64,000 nucleotides of DNA from assembly GCF_042687825.1 (NCBI RefSeq), contig NZ_JBHUQE010000004.1:138712-202711 (forward strand), read 5' to 3'. Shown here piece by piece: positions 25,730 to 34,868 of the stretch. Position 1 is the stretch's first letter; each line of letters opens with the position of its first letter. This DNA is from Sedimentitalea sp042687825 (GTDB taxonomy: Bacteria; Pseudomonadota; Alphaproteobacteria; Rhodobacterales; Rhodobacteraceae). Below the pieces are notes generated by a model that saw only the letters and a program-made list of their open reading frames with translations, ran no database searches and was not told where the DNA came from. Made by a program: the position numbers and the translations under genes.

Positions 25730-26356
25730 CTAGCCGGCCATGCCGAAATCGCGCAGTCCGTCCAGCACGAACTGGACCGCCAGGGCCGCCAGCAGCATCC
25801 CCAGCAGGCGTGTCACCACATTGATTCCCGTCTTGCCCAATGCGCGCGCCAGCACGCCGCTGATCAGGAAGAACGCAAAGGCCACCGTTACCACGGCGAT
25901 CATCACCGCGACCACCAGAACCAGCCCTTCAACGCCGGGTTTCTGCCCGCTCAGCAGGATCATCGTCGCAATCGAACCAGGGCCGGCGATCAGCGGAATC
26001 GCCATGGGAAAGACCGAGGGGTCGGGGACGTCGTCCTCGGCTTCGGCCTGTCCGGCGCGGCGTTTGCTGCGGCGCTCGAACAGCATTTCCAGCGCCGTCA
26101 GAAACAGCAGGATGCCGCCCGCGACGCGAAAGGCCGGCATCGAGATGCCGATAAAACCCAGCACCGACTCGCCGAAGGCGGAAAACAGCGTCAGGATCAG
26201 GATGGCCGTGATGCAGGATCTCAGCGCGATGGCGCGACGGCGCGCGGCGTTCATGCCCTGGGTCAGGGCCATGAACATCGGTGTCAGACCGATCGGATCA
26301 ATGATCACGAACAGGGTGACAAAGGCGGTGATCAGAAAGCCGGTATCGACGGTCAC
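25730..26356 (-). CDS. MarC-family integral membrane protein
   Basis: A 208-residue protein with six hydrophobic segments. It carries the MarC pattern FVIIDPIGLTPMFMALTQG near the start and FPMAIPLIAGPGSIATMILL in the middle. The family (UPF0056) has no established transport function despite the historical name. GTG 26356 is chosen because it overlaps the ABC-F stop (GTGA) and because the upstream open frame belongs to no known domain. It is co-transcribed with the ABC-F gene. Confidence 0.85.
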   Translation of the reverse strand: MTVDTGFLITAFVTLFVIIDPIGLTPMFMALTQGMNAARRRAIALRSCITAILILTLFSAFGESVLGFIGISMPAFRVAGGILLFLTALEMLFERRSKRRAGQAEAEDDVPDPSVFPMAIPLIAGPGSIATMILLSGQKPGVEGLVLVVAVMIAVVTVAFAFFLISGVLARALGKTGINVVTRLLGMLLAALAVQFVLDGLRDFGMAG

Positions 26357-28203
26357 TTTTCGGCGGTCTCCAGCTTTTCCAGGGCCGTCATCCACAGCGT
26401 TTCGGCGCGGTCCAGCCCTTCCATCACTTCGGCGTATTTGCGTTGCCAAACCTCGGCCTCGCCTGCCTTGCCATCCTCGTACAGCGCCGGGTCGGCCAGC
26501 TTCGCGGCCAGCTTGTCGCGCATCTGGTTCAGCTTCTGGACGCGCTCCTCGCCTTTGCGCACCTCGGAGCGCAGCGCCAGGATAGCATCGCGCGAGGGGC
26601 GCTTGGGTTTGGGCTTGGGCGGCGCGGTTTTGGCGGCCGGCTTGTCGCGGCTCAGCAACATGCTGCGATAGGCGGGCAGATCGCCGTCATAGGGTTTGAC
26701 CGTTCCCCCCGACACCAGCCACAGGCGGTCAGCGACCAGAGACAGCAGATGCATGTCATGGCTGACCAGAATCACCGCGCCGGAATAGGCGGTCAGGGCC
26801 TCGACCAGGGCCTCGCGCGATTCGATGTCCAGATGGTTGGTCGGCTCGTCGAGAATCAGCAGATGCGGCGCGGGCAGGGTGGCCAGCAGCAGCGACAGCC
26901 GCGCCTTTTGACCGCCCGACAGACGCCCGACCGCGGTTTCGGCCTGATCCGGTCCCAGCCCAAAGCCGGCCAGACGGGCGCGCAGTTTCGCCTGACCTTC
27001 GGCGGGGCGTTCGCGCAGCAGGTGTTGCAGCGGTGTTTCCTCGACGCGCAATTCCTCGACCTGATGCTGGGCGAAAAAACCGATCCGCAGCTTGTTGGAT
27101 TTGGTCATCTTGCCGGCCATCGGCGCCAGCCGGTCGCTGAGCAGCTTGGCCAGGGTGGATTTGCCCTGACCGTTCTTGCCCAACAGTGCGATGCGGTCGT
27201 CCTGATCGATGCGCAGGTTCAGATCGCGCAGCACCACGGTGTCGCCATAGCCGGTGGTGACCCCCTCGGTGGCGATGATCGGCGGTGACAGTTCTTCGGG
27301 TTCCGGAAAGCTGAACACCGTGCGCGCGGCATCCTCCGGCGCACGAATGGTCTGCATCTTTTCCAGCATCTTGACCCGGCTCTGGGCCTGTTTCGCCTTG
27401 CTGGCCTTGGCCTTGAACCGGTCGACAAAGGCCTGCAGATGGGCGCGCCTTGCGTCCTGTTTCTTGGCCGCGGCGGCCTGAACGGCGCGGTTGGCGGCGC
27501 GCTGGCGGGCGAACTGGTCGTAATTGCCTGCGTAATAGGTCAGGCCGCGGTTCTCCAGATGCAGGATACCGCCGACCGCGCGGTTTAAGAGATCGCGGTC
27601 GTGGCTGATGATGATCACCGTATGGGGATAGCGCGCCAGGTAGTTTTCCAGCCACAGCGCGCCTTCGAGATCGAGATAGTTGGTCGGTTCGTCCAGCAGC
27701 AGATAATCGGGCCGGGCAAACAGCACCGCCGCCAGCGCCACTCGCATCCGCCAGCCGCCGGAAAAGGCGCTGCAGGGCATCAGCTGTTCCTCGGCGTCAA
27801 ACCCCAGCCCGCGCAGGATCGACGAGGCGCGGCCCTCGGCGGACCAGGCGTCGATATCGGCCAGCCGGGTCTGCACCTCGGCGATGCGGGCCGCGTCGGT
27901 GGCGGTTTCCGCCTCGGTCAGCAGAGCGGCGCGTTCCGTGTCGGCGGCCAGTACCGTGTCCAGCAGCGACACGTCGTTGCCGGGCACCTCTTGTGCCACG
28001 CCGCCGATGCGGGCGCGGGCGGGCAGGGTGATCGAACCGCCCTCGAGATGCAACTCGCCCCGGATCAGCTTGAACAGCGTGGTCTTGCCGGCGCCGTTGC
28101 GTCCGATCAGCCCGACCTTGTGGCCGGCCGGAATGGTGGCGCTGGCAGCTTCGAACAGCGGGCGGCCCTCGACGGAATAGGTCAGATCGGTGATGCGTAA
28201 CAT
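26353..28203 (-). CDS. ABC-F family ATPase (ribosome-associated type)
   Basis: A 616-residue protein with two nucleotide-binding domains and no membrane segment. Walker A motifs are GRNGAGKTT and GKNGQGKST, signatures FSGGWRMRVALA and LSGGQKARLSLL, and Walker B motifs LLLDEPTNYLD and LILDEPTNHLD. A linker rich in Lys, Arg and Ala joins the halves, and a C-terminal coiled coil follows (about residues 545-616). ABC-F proteins act on stalled ribosomes or, in the Uup/YheS branch, in general translation. It is the first gene of a pair with marC-like. Confidence 0.92.
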   Translation of the reverse strand: MLRITDLTYSVEGRPLFEAASATIPAGHKVGLIGRNGAGKTTLFKLIRGELHLEGGSITLPARARIGGVAQEVPGNDVSLLDTVLAADTERAALLTEAETATDAARIAEVQTRLADIDAWSAEGRASSILRGLGFDAEEQLMPCSAFSGGWRMRVALAAVLFARPDYLLLDEPTNYLDLEGALWLENYLARYPHTVIIISHDRDLLNRAVGGILHLENRGLTYYAGNYDQFARQRAANRAVQAAAAKKQDARRAHLQAFVDRFKAKASKAKQAQSRVKMLEKMQTIRAPEDAARTVFSFPEPEELSPPIIATEGVTTGYGDTVVLRDLNLRIDQDDRIALLGKNGQGKSTLAKLLSDRLAPMAGKMTKSNKLRIGFFAQHQVEELRVEETPLQHLLRERPAEGQAKLRARLAGFGLGPDQAETAVGRLSGGQKARLSLLLATLPAPHLLILDEPTNHLDIESREALVEALTAYSGAVILVSHDMHLLSLVADRLWLVSGGTVKPYDGDLPAYRSMLLSRDKPAAKTAPPKPKPKRPSRDAILALRSEVRKGEERVQKLNQMRDKLAAKLADPALYEDGKAGEAEVWQRKYAEVMEGLDRAETLWMTALEKLETAEK

Positions 28204-28268
28204 GGGCGCGGTGTGGCGCAGCCGCGATCCACTGTCAATCGGGCCGCTGCCAATCGGGCGCGGACAGT

Positions 28269-28907
28269 CTATGGCGACGCCGCACCGGTGCCGATGAATT
28301 CCGCCTCGATGCGCACCGTCACCTCGTCCCCGACCCCCATGCGGGTGCCCGGCGCGGGCACGCCGGCGGTCATGCCGAAAGCCGAGCGGCTGAACCGGGT
28401 CTCGGCGGAAAATCCCAGGCGTGGGTGTGGTTCCAGGAACCCGGCCGGATAGGCGCCGTTGAACCGGGCCTGCAACGTCAGCGGCGTGCTGGCGCCCAGC
28501 AGGGTCAGGGTGCCGTCGATACGGGCGGTGTCCTCGCCTGTCAGGGTCACCGCGTCGGCGACATAGATGATTTCGGGATGGGTGGATGCATCGAACCATG
28601 TCGGGCCCAGCATGTCGTCCAGAAATCCCGGCGGCGGTGCCGGCAGGTCCAGCGAGGCCACCTCGATTCGCACCGTCAGTCGGGCACTGGCCGGGTCGGA
28701 CGGGTCCAGATCGAGCTGCGCGTCGACACGATCGAACCCGGCGACGAACTGGCTGAGGCCCAGATGATCGACGGAAAACACCACGATGCCATGTGCCGGA
28801 TCCAGCACAAACCGCTGCGCCGGAATGCCATCGGCGGCCTGGGCTGCGGCCTCGCCGCCTGTCACCAAGGCCATCAGCAATGCGGCTGTGCGAAAGAGGG
28901 GCGTCAC
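28269..28907 (-). CDS. YceI-family periplasmic lipid-binding protein
   Basis: A 212-residue protein with a signal peptide (cleavage near residue 23, AAAQAAD) and a YceI lipocalin-like domain. The family opening FVLDPAHGIVVFSVDHLGLS, the segment LPAPPPGFLDDMLGPTWFDA and the late FSRSAFGM are all present. YceI proteins bind polyisoprenoids in a hydrophobic barrel. The physiological role is unclear. It is divergent from ndk across a 177-bp spacer. Confidence 0.88.
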   Translation of the reverse strand: MTPLFRTAALLMALVTGGEAAAQAADGIPAQRFVLDPAHGIVVFSVDHLGLSQFVAGFDRVDAQLDLDPSDPASARLTVRIEVASLDLPAPPPGFLDDMLGPTWFDASTHPEIIYVADAVTLTGEDTARIDGTLTLLGASTPLTLQARFNGAYPAGFLEPHPRLGFSAETRFSRSAFGMTAGVPAPGTRMGVGDEVTVRIEAEFIGTGAASP

Positions 28908-29084
28908 TGGCGAACTCCTTTTGCCGATGTGCGGCTTGCCAGCATCATGAGGCAGGTTCCGGCGGCGGGCAACTCAGCTTCTCGTGTGGTCGTCTCGCGA
29001 CGCCTTTTCAATCCGGTTGCCGCATGTTAGGCGGCGCGCGATATCCAAGGCGGGAAGGCCCGCCGACAGACAAGGAGATGCCGG

Positions 29085-29507
29085 ATGGCCCTGGAACGTA
29101 CGTTTTCGATCATCAAACCCGACGCAACCCGCCGCAACCTGACCGGCAAGATCAATGCCAAGTTCGAAGAGGCCGGACTGCGCATCGTCGCGCAAAAGCG
29201 CATTCACATGACCAAAGCCCAGGCCGGCGTGTTCTATAGCGTTCATGCCGAACGCCCGTTCTATGACGAATTGTGCGAATTCATGTCCTCCGAACCGGTC
29301 GTCGTGCAGGTGCTGGAAGGCGAAAACGCGATTACAAAGAACCGCGAGATCATGGGCGCCACCAACCCGGCGGATGCCGCACCCGGCACCATCCGGGCCG
29401 AATTTGCCGAGTCGGTCGGCGAGAACTCGGTGCACGGCTCGGACGCGCCGGAAACGGCGGCGGTCGAGATCGCCTATTTCTTTTCCGGTCTCGAACTGGT
29501 GGGCTGA
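29085..29507 (+). CDS. ndk: Nucleoside diphosphate kinase
   Basis: A 140-residue protein of standard length. It starts ERTFSIIKPDATRRN and has the catalytic-histidine motif as ESVGENSVHGSDAPETA, with the phosphorylated His near residue 117. It transfers the gamma-phosphate of ATP to other NDPs. AAGGAG lies 7 nt before ATG 29085. A strong intrinsic terminator follows 67 bp downstream. Confidence 0.98.
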   Translation: MALERTFSIIKPDATRRNLTGKINAKFEEAGLRIVAQKRIHMTKAQAGVFYSVHAERPFYDELCEFMSSEPVVVQVLEGENAITKNREIMGATNPADAAPGTIRAEFAESVGENSVHGSDAPETAAVEIAYFFSGLELVG

Positions 29508-29574
29508 TCCTGCCCCGGCCACCGTCGCCTGGATGCCGGGCGCAGACGGCCGGATCGACCGCGACTGCCGACAC

Positions 29575-29604
29575 GGGCCGCTGCCGCGATGCAGCGGCCC
29601 TTTT
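29575..29604 (+). terminator. Rho-independent terminator after ndk
   Basis: GGGCCGCTGC (29575-29584) pairs perfectly with GCAGCGGCCC (29591-29600) across a 6-base loop and is followed by TTTT. This is the clearest intrinsic terminator in the window, and it separates ndk from the P450 gene. Confidence 0.9.
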
Positions 29605-29678
29605 CATATCCCGCTGGCGCGGTGATTGACTTGCCGCCGCGGCGGGGCAAGATGGGCGCCGGATCGGGAGGCCAGCTT

Positions 29679-30926
29679 ATGACAGGACCGGAAAATGTCG
29701 CGGGCGCGGATCTGGTGCGGGGGTTCGATCTGGCGCATCCGCCGGAGGATTTCGCCGGCGATCCGTTCCGGTATTATGATGCCCTGCTGCGCCACGCGCC
29801 GGTGCTGCCGCAGCCCGACGGCTCGGTTCTGTTGACGCGGCACGCGGATCTGGACCGGGTCTATCGCGACACGACGCTGTTCATCTCGGACAAGAAATCG
29901 GTTTTTGGTCCAAAATTCGGCATCGGCAGCCCGCTTTACGAGCATCACACGACGTCGCTGGTCTTTAACGATCCGCCGCTGCACACGCGGGTGCGCCGGA
30001 TCATGACATCGGCGTTGACGCCGCGCGCCATCGCCCGGATGGAGCCGGGCCTGGTCGACACGGTGGATGCGCTGTTGCAGAACATGGCCCACCGGCCCCG
30101 GGTCGATCTGATCGAGGATTTCGCCGCCGCGATTCCGATCCAGATCATCGGTAATCTGCTGGATGTGCCGGTGGACGAGCGTGGCCCGCTGCGCGACTGG
30201 TCGCTGGCCATTCTCGGGGCGCTGGAACCGGTGCTGACCCCCGAGCAGACGCAACGCGGCCATGACGCCGTGCGTGAATTCAAGACCTATCTGCAGGACC
30301 TGATCGCGCGGCGCCGGGCCCGGCCCGGAGATCCCGAAACCGATGTTCTGACCCGCCTGATCCGGGGCGAGGGCGGCGATGGCCAGCTCAGCGAGATCGA
30401 GTTGATCCAGAACTGCATATTCATCCTGAATGCCGGGCACGAGACCACGACCAATCTGATCGGCAACGGGCTGGCGCTGTTGCATGATTACCCGGATCAA
30501 AAGGCGCGCCTGTTGGCCGAGCCCGAGCTGATCGCCCCGGCGGTCGAGGAATTCCTGCGGTTCCGCTCGCCCAACCAGTTGGGCAACCGTGAAACCGCCA
30601 CCGAGGTCACACTTGGCGATCACTGGATCGCGGCGGGCACAAACCTGCATCTGTGTATCGGGGCCGCCAATCGCGATCCGGCGGTGTTCCCTGACCCGGC
30701 CCGGCTGGATATCGCGCGCAAGCCCAACCGCCATCTGGCCTTTGCCGCCGGCCCGCATGTCTGTATCGGCCTGACCCTGGCCCGGATGGAGGGGCGCATT
30801 GCCATCGGCCGGTTTCTGACCCGTTTTCCGGGTTTTTCGATCCTGCCGGGGCGCGTCGCCGGGGGACGGCTGCGGTTTCGCGGCTATGCGGAACTGCCGG
30901 CGAGGCTGGTGCCGCCTGCGGCCTAG
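29679..30926 (+). CDS. Cytochrome P450
   Basis: A 415-residue soluble bacterial P450. The I-helix oxygen-binding motif is AGHETTT (near residue 253), the K-helix ExxR is in EEFLRFRS (near residue 288), and the haem-ligand loop is FAAGPHVCIGLTLAR (Cys near residue 362). It would hydroxylate a small hydrophobic substrate using an electron-transfer partner, but no ferredoxin or reductase gene is adjacent. ATG 29679 has GGGAGG 7 nt upstream; upstream in-frame codons overlap the ndk terminator and are rejected. The stop shares CTAG with the convergent small gene. Confidence 0.95.
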   Translation: MTGPENVAGADLVRGFDLAHPPEDFAGDPFRYYDALLRHAPVLPQPDGSVLLTRHADLDRVYRDTTLFISDKKSVFGPKFGIGSPLYEHHTTSLVFNDPPLHTRVRRIMTSALTPRAIARMEPGLVDTVDALLQNMAHRPRVDLIEDFAAAIPIQIIGNLLDVPVDERGPLRDWSLAILGALEPVLTPEQTQRGHDAVREFKTYLQDLIARRRARPGDPETDVLTRLIRGEGGDGQLSEIELIQNCIFILNAGHETTTNLIGNGLALLHDYPDQKARLLAEPELIAPAVEEFLRFRSPNQLGNRETATEVTLGDHWIAAGTNLHLCIGAANRDPAVFPDPARLDIARKPNRHLAFAAGPHVCIGLTLARMEGRIAIGRFLTRFPGFSILPGRVAGGRLRFRGYAELPARLVPPAA

Positions 30927-31180
30927 GATTCGGGTTCGATTTCCCGCATCAGCCATTCGCCGCGCCGGATCTGTTCGCGCACGACGGTCAGCTTGGTCTT
31001 CAGCCGGTCGGATTTGCTGTCCTTGGCGCTGGTTTCCAGATCGGTCAGCAACTCGGTTTCCTTGGCCCGCAGCTTCAGTAGTACTTTCTCGACATGCGAA
31101 GGCTTGATCTTTTCGACCTTTTGCCGCCGAAGCCTGTCGAAATAGGCGTCGAGCTTTTCGATGTTTTTCTTCAAACCCAT
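30923..31180 (-). CDS. Small charged helical protein, function unknown
   Basis: An 85-residue, Lys/Arg/Glu-rich protein (starts MGLKKNIEKLDAYFDRLRRQ) predicted to be nearly all helix, probably coiled coil. No family function is recognised. ATG 31180 has AAGGA about 11 nt upstream; an ATG at 31210 would add ten residues without a ribosome-binding sequence. It ends in a CTAG shared with the P450 stop and lies 57 bp after the Na/Pi transporter on the same strand, so it may be the last gene of the phosphate-transport transcript. Confidence 0.65.
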   Translation of the reverse strand: MGLKKNIEKLDAYFDRLRRQKVEKIKPSHVEKVLLKLRAKETELLTDLETSAKDSKSDRLKTKLTVVREQIRRGEWLMREIEPES

Positions 31181-31237
31181 CGGTTCGGTGTTCCTTGCGT
31201 AATATGTCATGGCGCCGGTCTGTAACGGCGTTTGGTA

Positions 31238-33073
31238 TCAGTGATGTGTCATTTGCGCGCGCGTATCCGCGCCCGAGGCCGCAATGGCGTCGATTTCCTC
31301 TTCGTCCAGCGCCAGAATGCGTTCCACCTCTGCTTCGGGACCCTCTGTATGCACCGAATAGATTCGGGCCGCCGCCAGCAGGTCGCGCATGGCGCGATAG
31401 GCATAGCCGGAATCGTTCAGAAACGAGGTGGCTGTCTGGGCGTCGATCTCGCCACTGCGGATCAGTGCTTCGACCCGGTGAAACGTGTTCTTGCGGTCCT
31501 TGTTGATCTGGATGCGCTCTTCGTCCAGCCACAGGCTGCTGCGGTCGGCCGGGTCGCTCTGATCCAGCTTGTGCAGCTCGACCAGGATGCGGGCGATCTC
31601 GACGCGCAGCCCGTTGTATAATTCACTGATCCGCCCGTGCGGCCGCGCTGTATAGGTGCTGGCATTGCGCCGCAGGTGTTTGACCGCCTTGACGGCCCGC
31701 ACAAGACGCCCGGCCGCATCGCGCAGATCATAGACCCGTTTCATCACCGGCTCTGGCAGGTTCTTGGCGCCGGTGCGGGTGGTGAATTCCACGATGGCGG
31801 CATACAGCACCTTGACCCGGTGTTCATAGCGCGCGTCGATGTCGAATTCGACCGGCTGGCGGCTGTCGCGGACCGTGGTGGCGATATCCTCGGCGGCATA
31901 CAGCTCGTGGCGATGCAGGTTCAGGCCATGCGCAATCAGTTCGATGGCATTTTCGCTCAGGTGTTTGACCTCTTTTCCCAGCGCGACCTCGACGGTTTCG
32001 GGAAACTCGTCCACGGCTTCGGACAGGTATCTGGGTTTGCTGACATCGGCGACAGGCTCGACAATCACGTGTTCGAGAAAGCCAATGAGACGGCGCAGAA
32101 AAGGCAGCATCAACACCACACCCAGCATGTTGAAAATGGTGTGAAACACCGCCAGCTTCAGCGCATAGTCGGTGTCGGCGATGCCAACGCCGGCGCTGAC
32201 CCAATCGACGGTGTCGCGGATCGGTGCGATCAGCGCCAGCGCCACGCCGGCGGTCACCGCATTGAAGATCAGATGCGCCAGTGCCAGCCGCTTGCCCTGA
32301 TAATTGGCGGTCAAGGATCCGATGATCGCAGTGATGGTCGTGCCGATATTGGCGCCGATGGCCAGCGCCAGCGCGTTCTCATAGCTGATCTGGCCCGCCG
32401 CCAGGGCGGTGATGATCAGCACCATGGTGGCATGGCTGGACTGCATCACCACGGTCGCCGCCGCGCCGACCAGGGTATAGACCAGCAAGCCGGCGACACC
32501 GGTCATCGCAAAGCGCGACAGGTCGAACTGATCCTTGAAGGCCTCGAATCCCTCTTTCATGTAGTGGATGCCGAGAAACAGGAACCCCAGCCCGGCCAGC
32601 ACATAGCCGGCCCCGCGCACGTATTTGTTGCGCTGGAACACCAGCACGATGCTGATTGCCAGCATCGGCAGGGCATAGGCCGAAATCTTGACCTTGAGTC
32701 CGAAGCCCGCCACCAGCCAGGCGCCGGTGGTGGTGCCGATATTGGCACCAAAGATGATGCCCACCCCGGCCAGCAGGGTGATCAGCCCGGCACTGAGAAA
32801 CGAGATGGTGATCACCGAGACCAGCGAACTGGACTGCATGATGGTGGTGGCCACGACGCCGAAGCCCAGCGAGCGGGTCACCGAACCGGTGACCCTGGCC
32901 AGCACGCTTTCCAGGAAACCGCCGCTGAACAGGCGGAACCCGTCCTCCAGCATCAGCATGCCGAACAGAAAGATCGCCACGCCTGCGGCGATCTCCTGAA
33001 AGTCTGGACTGACGTAGAAACTGACGATCAGCAGCGTCAGAATCACCGGCAGAAGCAGTTTTTTCATCAACAA
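31238..33073 (-). CDS. Na+/phosphate cotransporter with PhoU-like C-terminal domain
   Basis: A 611-residue protein. Residues about 1-345 hold eight or more membrane segments with two inverted copies of the transport motif: TTIMQSSSLVSVITISFLSAG and TVVMQSSHATMVLIITALAAG (each QSS). GANIGTT occurs after each. Residues about 370-590 form a soluble helical PhoU-like domain. This is the NptA/YjbB type, which moves inorganic phosphate with sodium. It lies 12 bp downstream of the Pit gene. Confidence 0.9.
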   Translation of the reverse strand: MLMKKLLLPVILTLLIVSFYVSPDFQEIAAGVAIFLFGMLMLEDGFRLFSGGFLESVLARVTGSVTRSLGFGVVATTIMQSSSLVSVITISFLSAGLITLLAGVGIIFGANIGTTTGAWLVAGFGLKVKISAYALPMLAISIVLVFQRNKYVRGAGYVLAGLGFLFLGIHYMKEGFEAFKDQFDLSRFAMTGVAGLLVYTLVGAAATVVMQSSHATMVLIITALAAGQISYENALALAIGANIGTTITAIIGSLTANYQGKRLALAHLIFNAVTAGVALALIAPIRDTVDWVSAGVGIADTDYALKLAVFHTIFNMLGVVLMLPFLRRLIGFLEHVIVEPVADVSKPRYLSEAVDEFPETVEVALGKEVKHLSENAIELIAHGLNLHRHELYAAEDIATTVRDSRQPVEFDIDARYEHRVKVLYAAIVEFTTRTGAKNLPEPVMKRVYDLRDAAGRLVRAVKAVKHLRRNASTYTARPHGRISELYNGLRVEIARILVELHKLDQSDPADRSSLWLDEERIQINKDRKNTFHRVEALIRSGEIDAQTATSFLNDSGYAYRAMRDLLAAARIYSVHTEGPEAEVERILALDEEEIDAIAASGADTRAQMTHH

Positions 33074-33085
33074 GGGACCAGCCTC

Positions 33086-34657
33086 CTAGGGCAGCATCAT
33101 GCCACGCAGCACGAAATAGAACAGGGCGGCCAGAAAGGCCGAAATCGGAACGGTGATGATCCAGGCCGACACGATCTTGAGCAGGGACGATCGCTTGACC
33201 AGTTGCCGCTTGAGCGCTTTTTGCAGCTCTTTGCGCTGGGCTGCGGAAATCACCGCTTCGGGGCCCATTTCCTTGAGCGCGTTTAGCAGGCGCAGCTTGT
33301 CCTCGGGCGGGGCGTTCTGGAATTCGCGCAGGACCTTTTCGGCCTGCAGGAAGTCCGGGTCACCCTCGTGCCGGGACAGAACGTTTTCGACGACCCGGCC
33401 CATGCGCTGTTCCAGGAATTCGCGCAGGAACCCGACGCCAAAGACCGCGCCCAACGCCACATGGGTCGAACTGATCGGCATGCCCAACTGGCTGGCGATG
33501 ATCACCGTGATCGCTGCCGCCAGGGCAATGCAGAACGCCCTGGACCGATCCAGTTCGGTGATTTCCGAGCCGACGGTACGGATCAGTTTCGGGCCGAACA
33601 GGGCCAGCCCGACCGAGATGCCCAGCGCGCCGATGACCATCACCCAGATCGGGATCGCCACCTTGCCGCCGCCTTCGCCTTCGGTCAGCACATCGACCAC
33701 GCCGGCCAGTGGCCCCACCGCGTTGGCCACATCATTGGCGCCATGGGCAAAGCTGAGCAGGGCGGCGGCAAAAATCAACGGTATCGTGAACAGCCGGTTC
33801 ACGCCGTCGCGGTCCGGCGTCAGCCTGGGCGCCGCCTTGCGGATCACCGGCCCCACCAGCAACAGCGTCACGACGGCGACCGCCAGACCGGCTGTCACCG
33901 CCATTGGAAATGACACCGGAAACACCTTTTTGATGCCCTTCAGCGCCAGATAGGTGGTAAAGGCCCAGGCCATGATCGCGATCATGTAGGGCACGACTTT
34001 TTGCGCCGCGGCCAGAGGATCTTCCTTGAAGAAGACCAGTTTTTTCAGGGTGAACAGGGACAGCGCGGCTATGATGCCGCCGGTCACCGGCGAGATCACC
34101 CAACTGGCGGCGATCTTGGCCATCGCGTCCCAGTTGACGATGTCCCATCCCGCAGCGGCGATACCCGCGCCCATGACACCGCCGACGATCGAATGGGTTG
34201 TCGAGACTGGTGCACCGATCCATGTCGCCGCGTTCAGCCAGATCGCGGCGCCCAGCAGCGCCCCCATCATGACCCAGACAAAGGTATCGACATTGGCGAT
34301 GTCGGCCGGGTCGATGATACCCTTTTTCACGGTCTTCACCACGTCGCCGCCGGCGATGATGGCGCCCCCGGCCTCGAACACCGCAGCGATGACGATGGCC
34401 ATCGTCATCGACATGGCAAAGGATCCGACTGCGGGTCCGACATTGTTGGCAACGTCATTGGCGCCGATATTCAGCGCCATATAGGCACCGATCACCGCGG
34501 CGGCGATCAGCAGATAGGCCTGTTCGACGTGACCGAACTGGGTGCCGGTATAGATCATGACCGCAACAACAAACAATATCGCCGTACCCAGCCGCCCCAC
34601 TTCGCTGCGGCTGATGTCGGTTGCGCGTTCGATCTTGAGATAATCCTTAATCTTCAA
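33086..34657 (-). CDS. pit: Low-affinity inorganic phosphate transporter (Pit family)
   Basis: A 523-residue membrane protein with the Pit duplication. NIGANDVANNVGPAVGS near the N-terminus and AHGANDVANAVGPLAG in the second half are the family phosphate-binding motifs, along with two STTH motifs (PVSTTHSIVGG and PISSTHVALG). A soluble loop is rich in charged residues. TTG 34657 is preferred as start: GGGGGGA lies 7 nt upstream and the first residues KIKDYLKIERATD precede the first helix. ATG 34708 is in frame but has no ribosome-binding sequence. The Na/Pi gene follows. Confidence 0.9.
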   Translation of the reverse strand: MKIKDYLKIERATDISRSEVGRLGTAILFVVAVMIYTGTQFGHVEQAYLLIAAAVIGAYMALNIGANDVANNVGPAVGSFAMSMTMAIVIAAVFEAGGAIIAGGDVVKTVKKGIIDPADIANVDTFVWVMMGALLGAAIWLNAATWIGAPVSTTHSIVGGVMGAGIAAAGWDIVNWDAMAKIAASWVISPVTGGIIAALSLFTLKKLVFFKEDPLAAAQKVVPYMIAIMAWAFTTYLALKGIKKVFPVSFPMAVTAGLAVAVVTLLLVGPVIRKAAPRLTPDRDGVNRLFTIPLIFAAALLSFAHGANDVANAVGPLAGVVDVLTEGEGGGKVAIPIWVMVIGALGISVGLALFGPKLIRTVGSEITELDRSRAFCIALAAAITVIIASQLGMPISSTHVALGAVFGVGFLREFLEQRMGRVVENVLSRHEGDPDFLQAEKVLREFQNAPPEDKLRLLNALKEMGPEAVISAAQRKELQKALKRQLVKRSSLLKIVSAWIITVPISAFLAALFYFVLRGMMLP

Positions 34658-34746
34658 AGTCGTCCCCCCTGTGAGATGATCCACAAACCTGGCGCTTTGC
34701 CCAAGCATGACCGGGCAAAACGCGGGTGTTCCCGCGATGTGTGGAA

Positions 34747-34765
34747 TGTAAAGATTTTATGACAA
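34747..34765 (-). promoter_or_regulatory. Candidate Pho-box-like site upstream of pit
   Basis: Read on the minus strand, TTGTCAT is followed after five bases by CTTTACA. The first half matches the PhoB half-site CTGTCAT at six of seven bases; the second is a weaker match with a one-base longer spacer than usual. It lies about 90 bp upstream of the pit start, a suitable position for phosphate-starvation control. Tentative. Confidence 0.35.
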
Positions 34766-34781
34766 AGACCCGGGGTCAGAT

Positions 34782-34795
34782 ATGACGTGGATCAA
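34782..34795 (-). promoter_or_regulatory. FNR-like site, one mismatch
   Basis: On the minus strand it reads TTGATCCACGTCAT, against TTGAT-N4-(A/G)TCAA for FNR-family regulators. Only the last base differs. It shares 13 of 14 bases with the perfect site at 49856. It lies in the pit/XRE intergenic region, 125 bp before pit. Confidence 0.35.
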
Positions 34796-34868
34796 CGGAA
34801 ACGTGCCCGAGGGGCTCAGCCGCTAAAAAATTTCGGGCATGCGGTATCCGTTCTGCATGGAACGAAGG

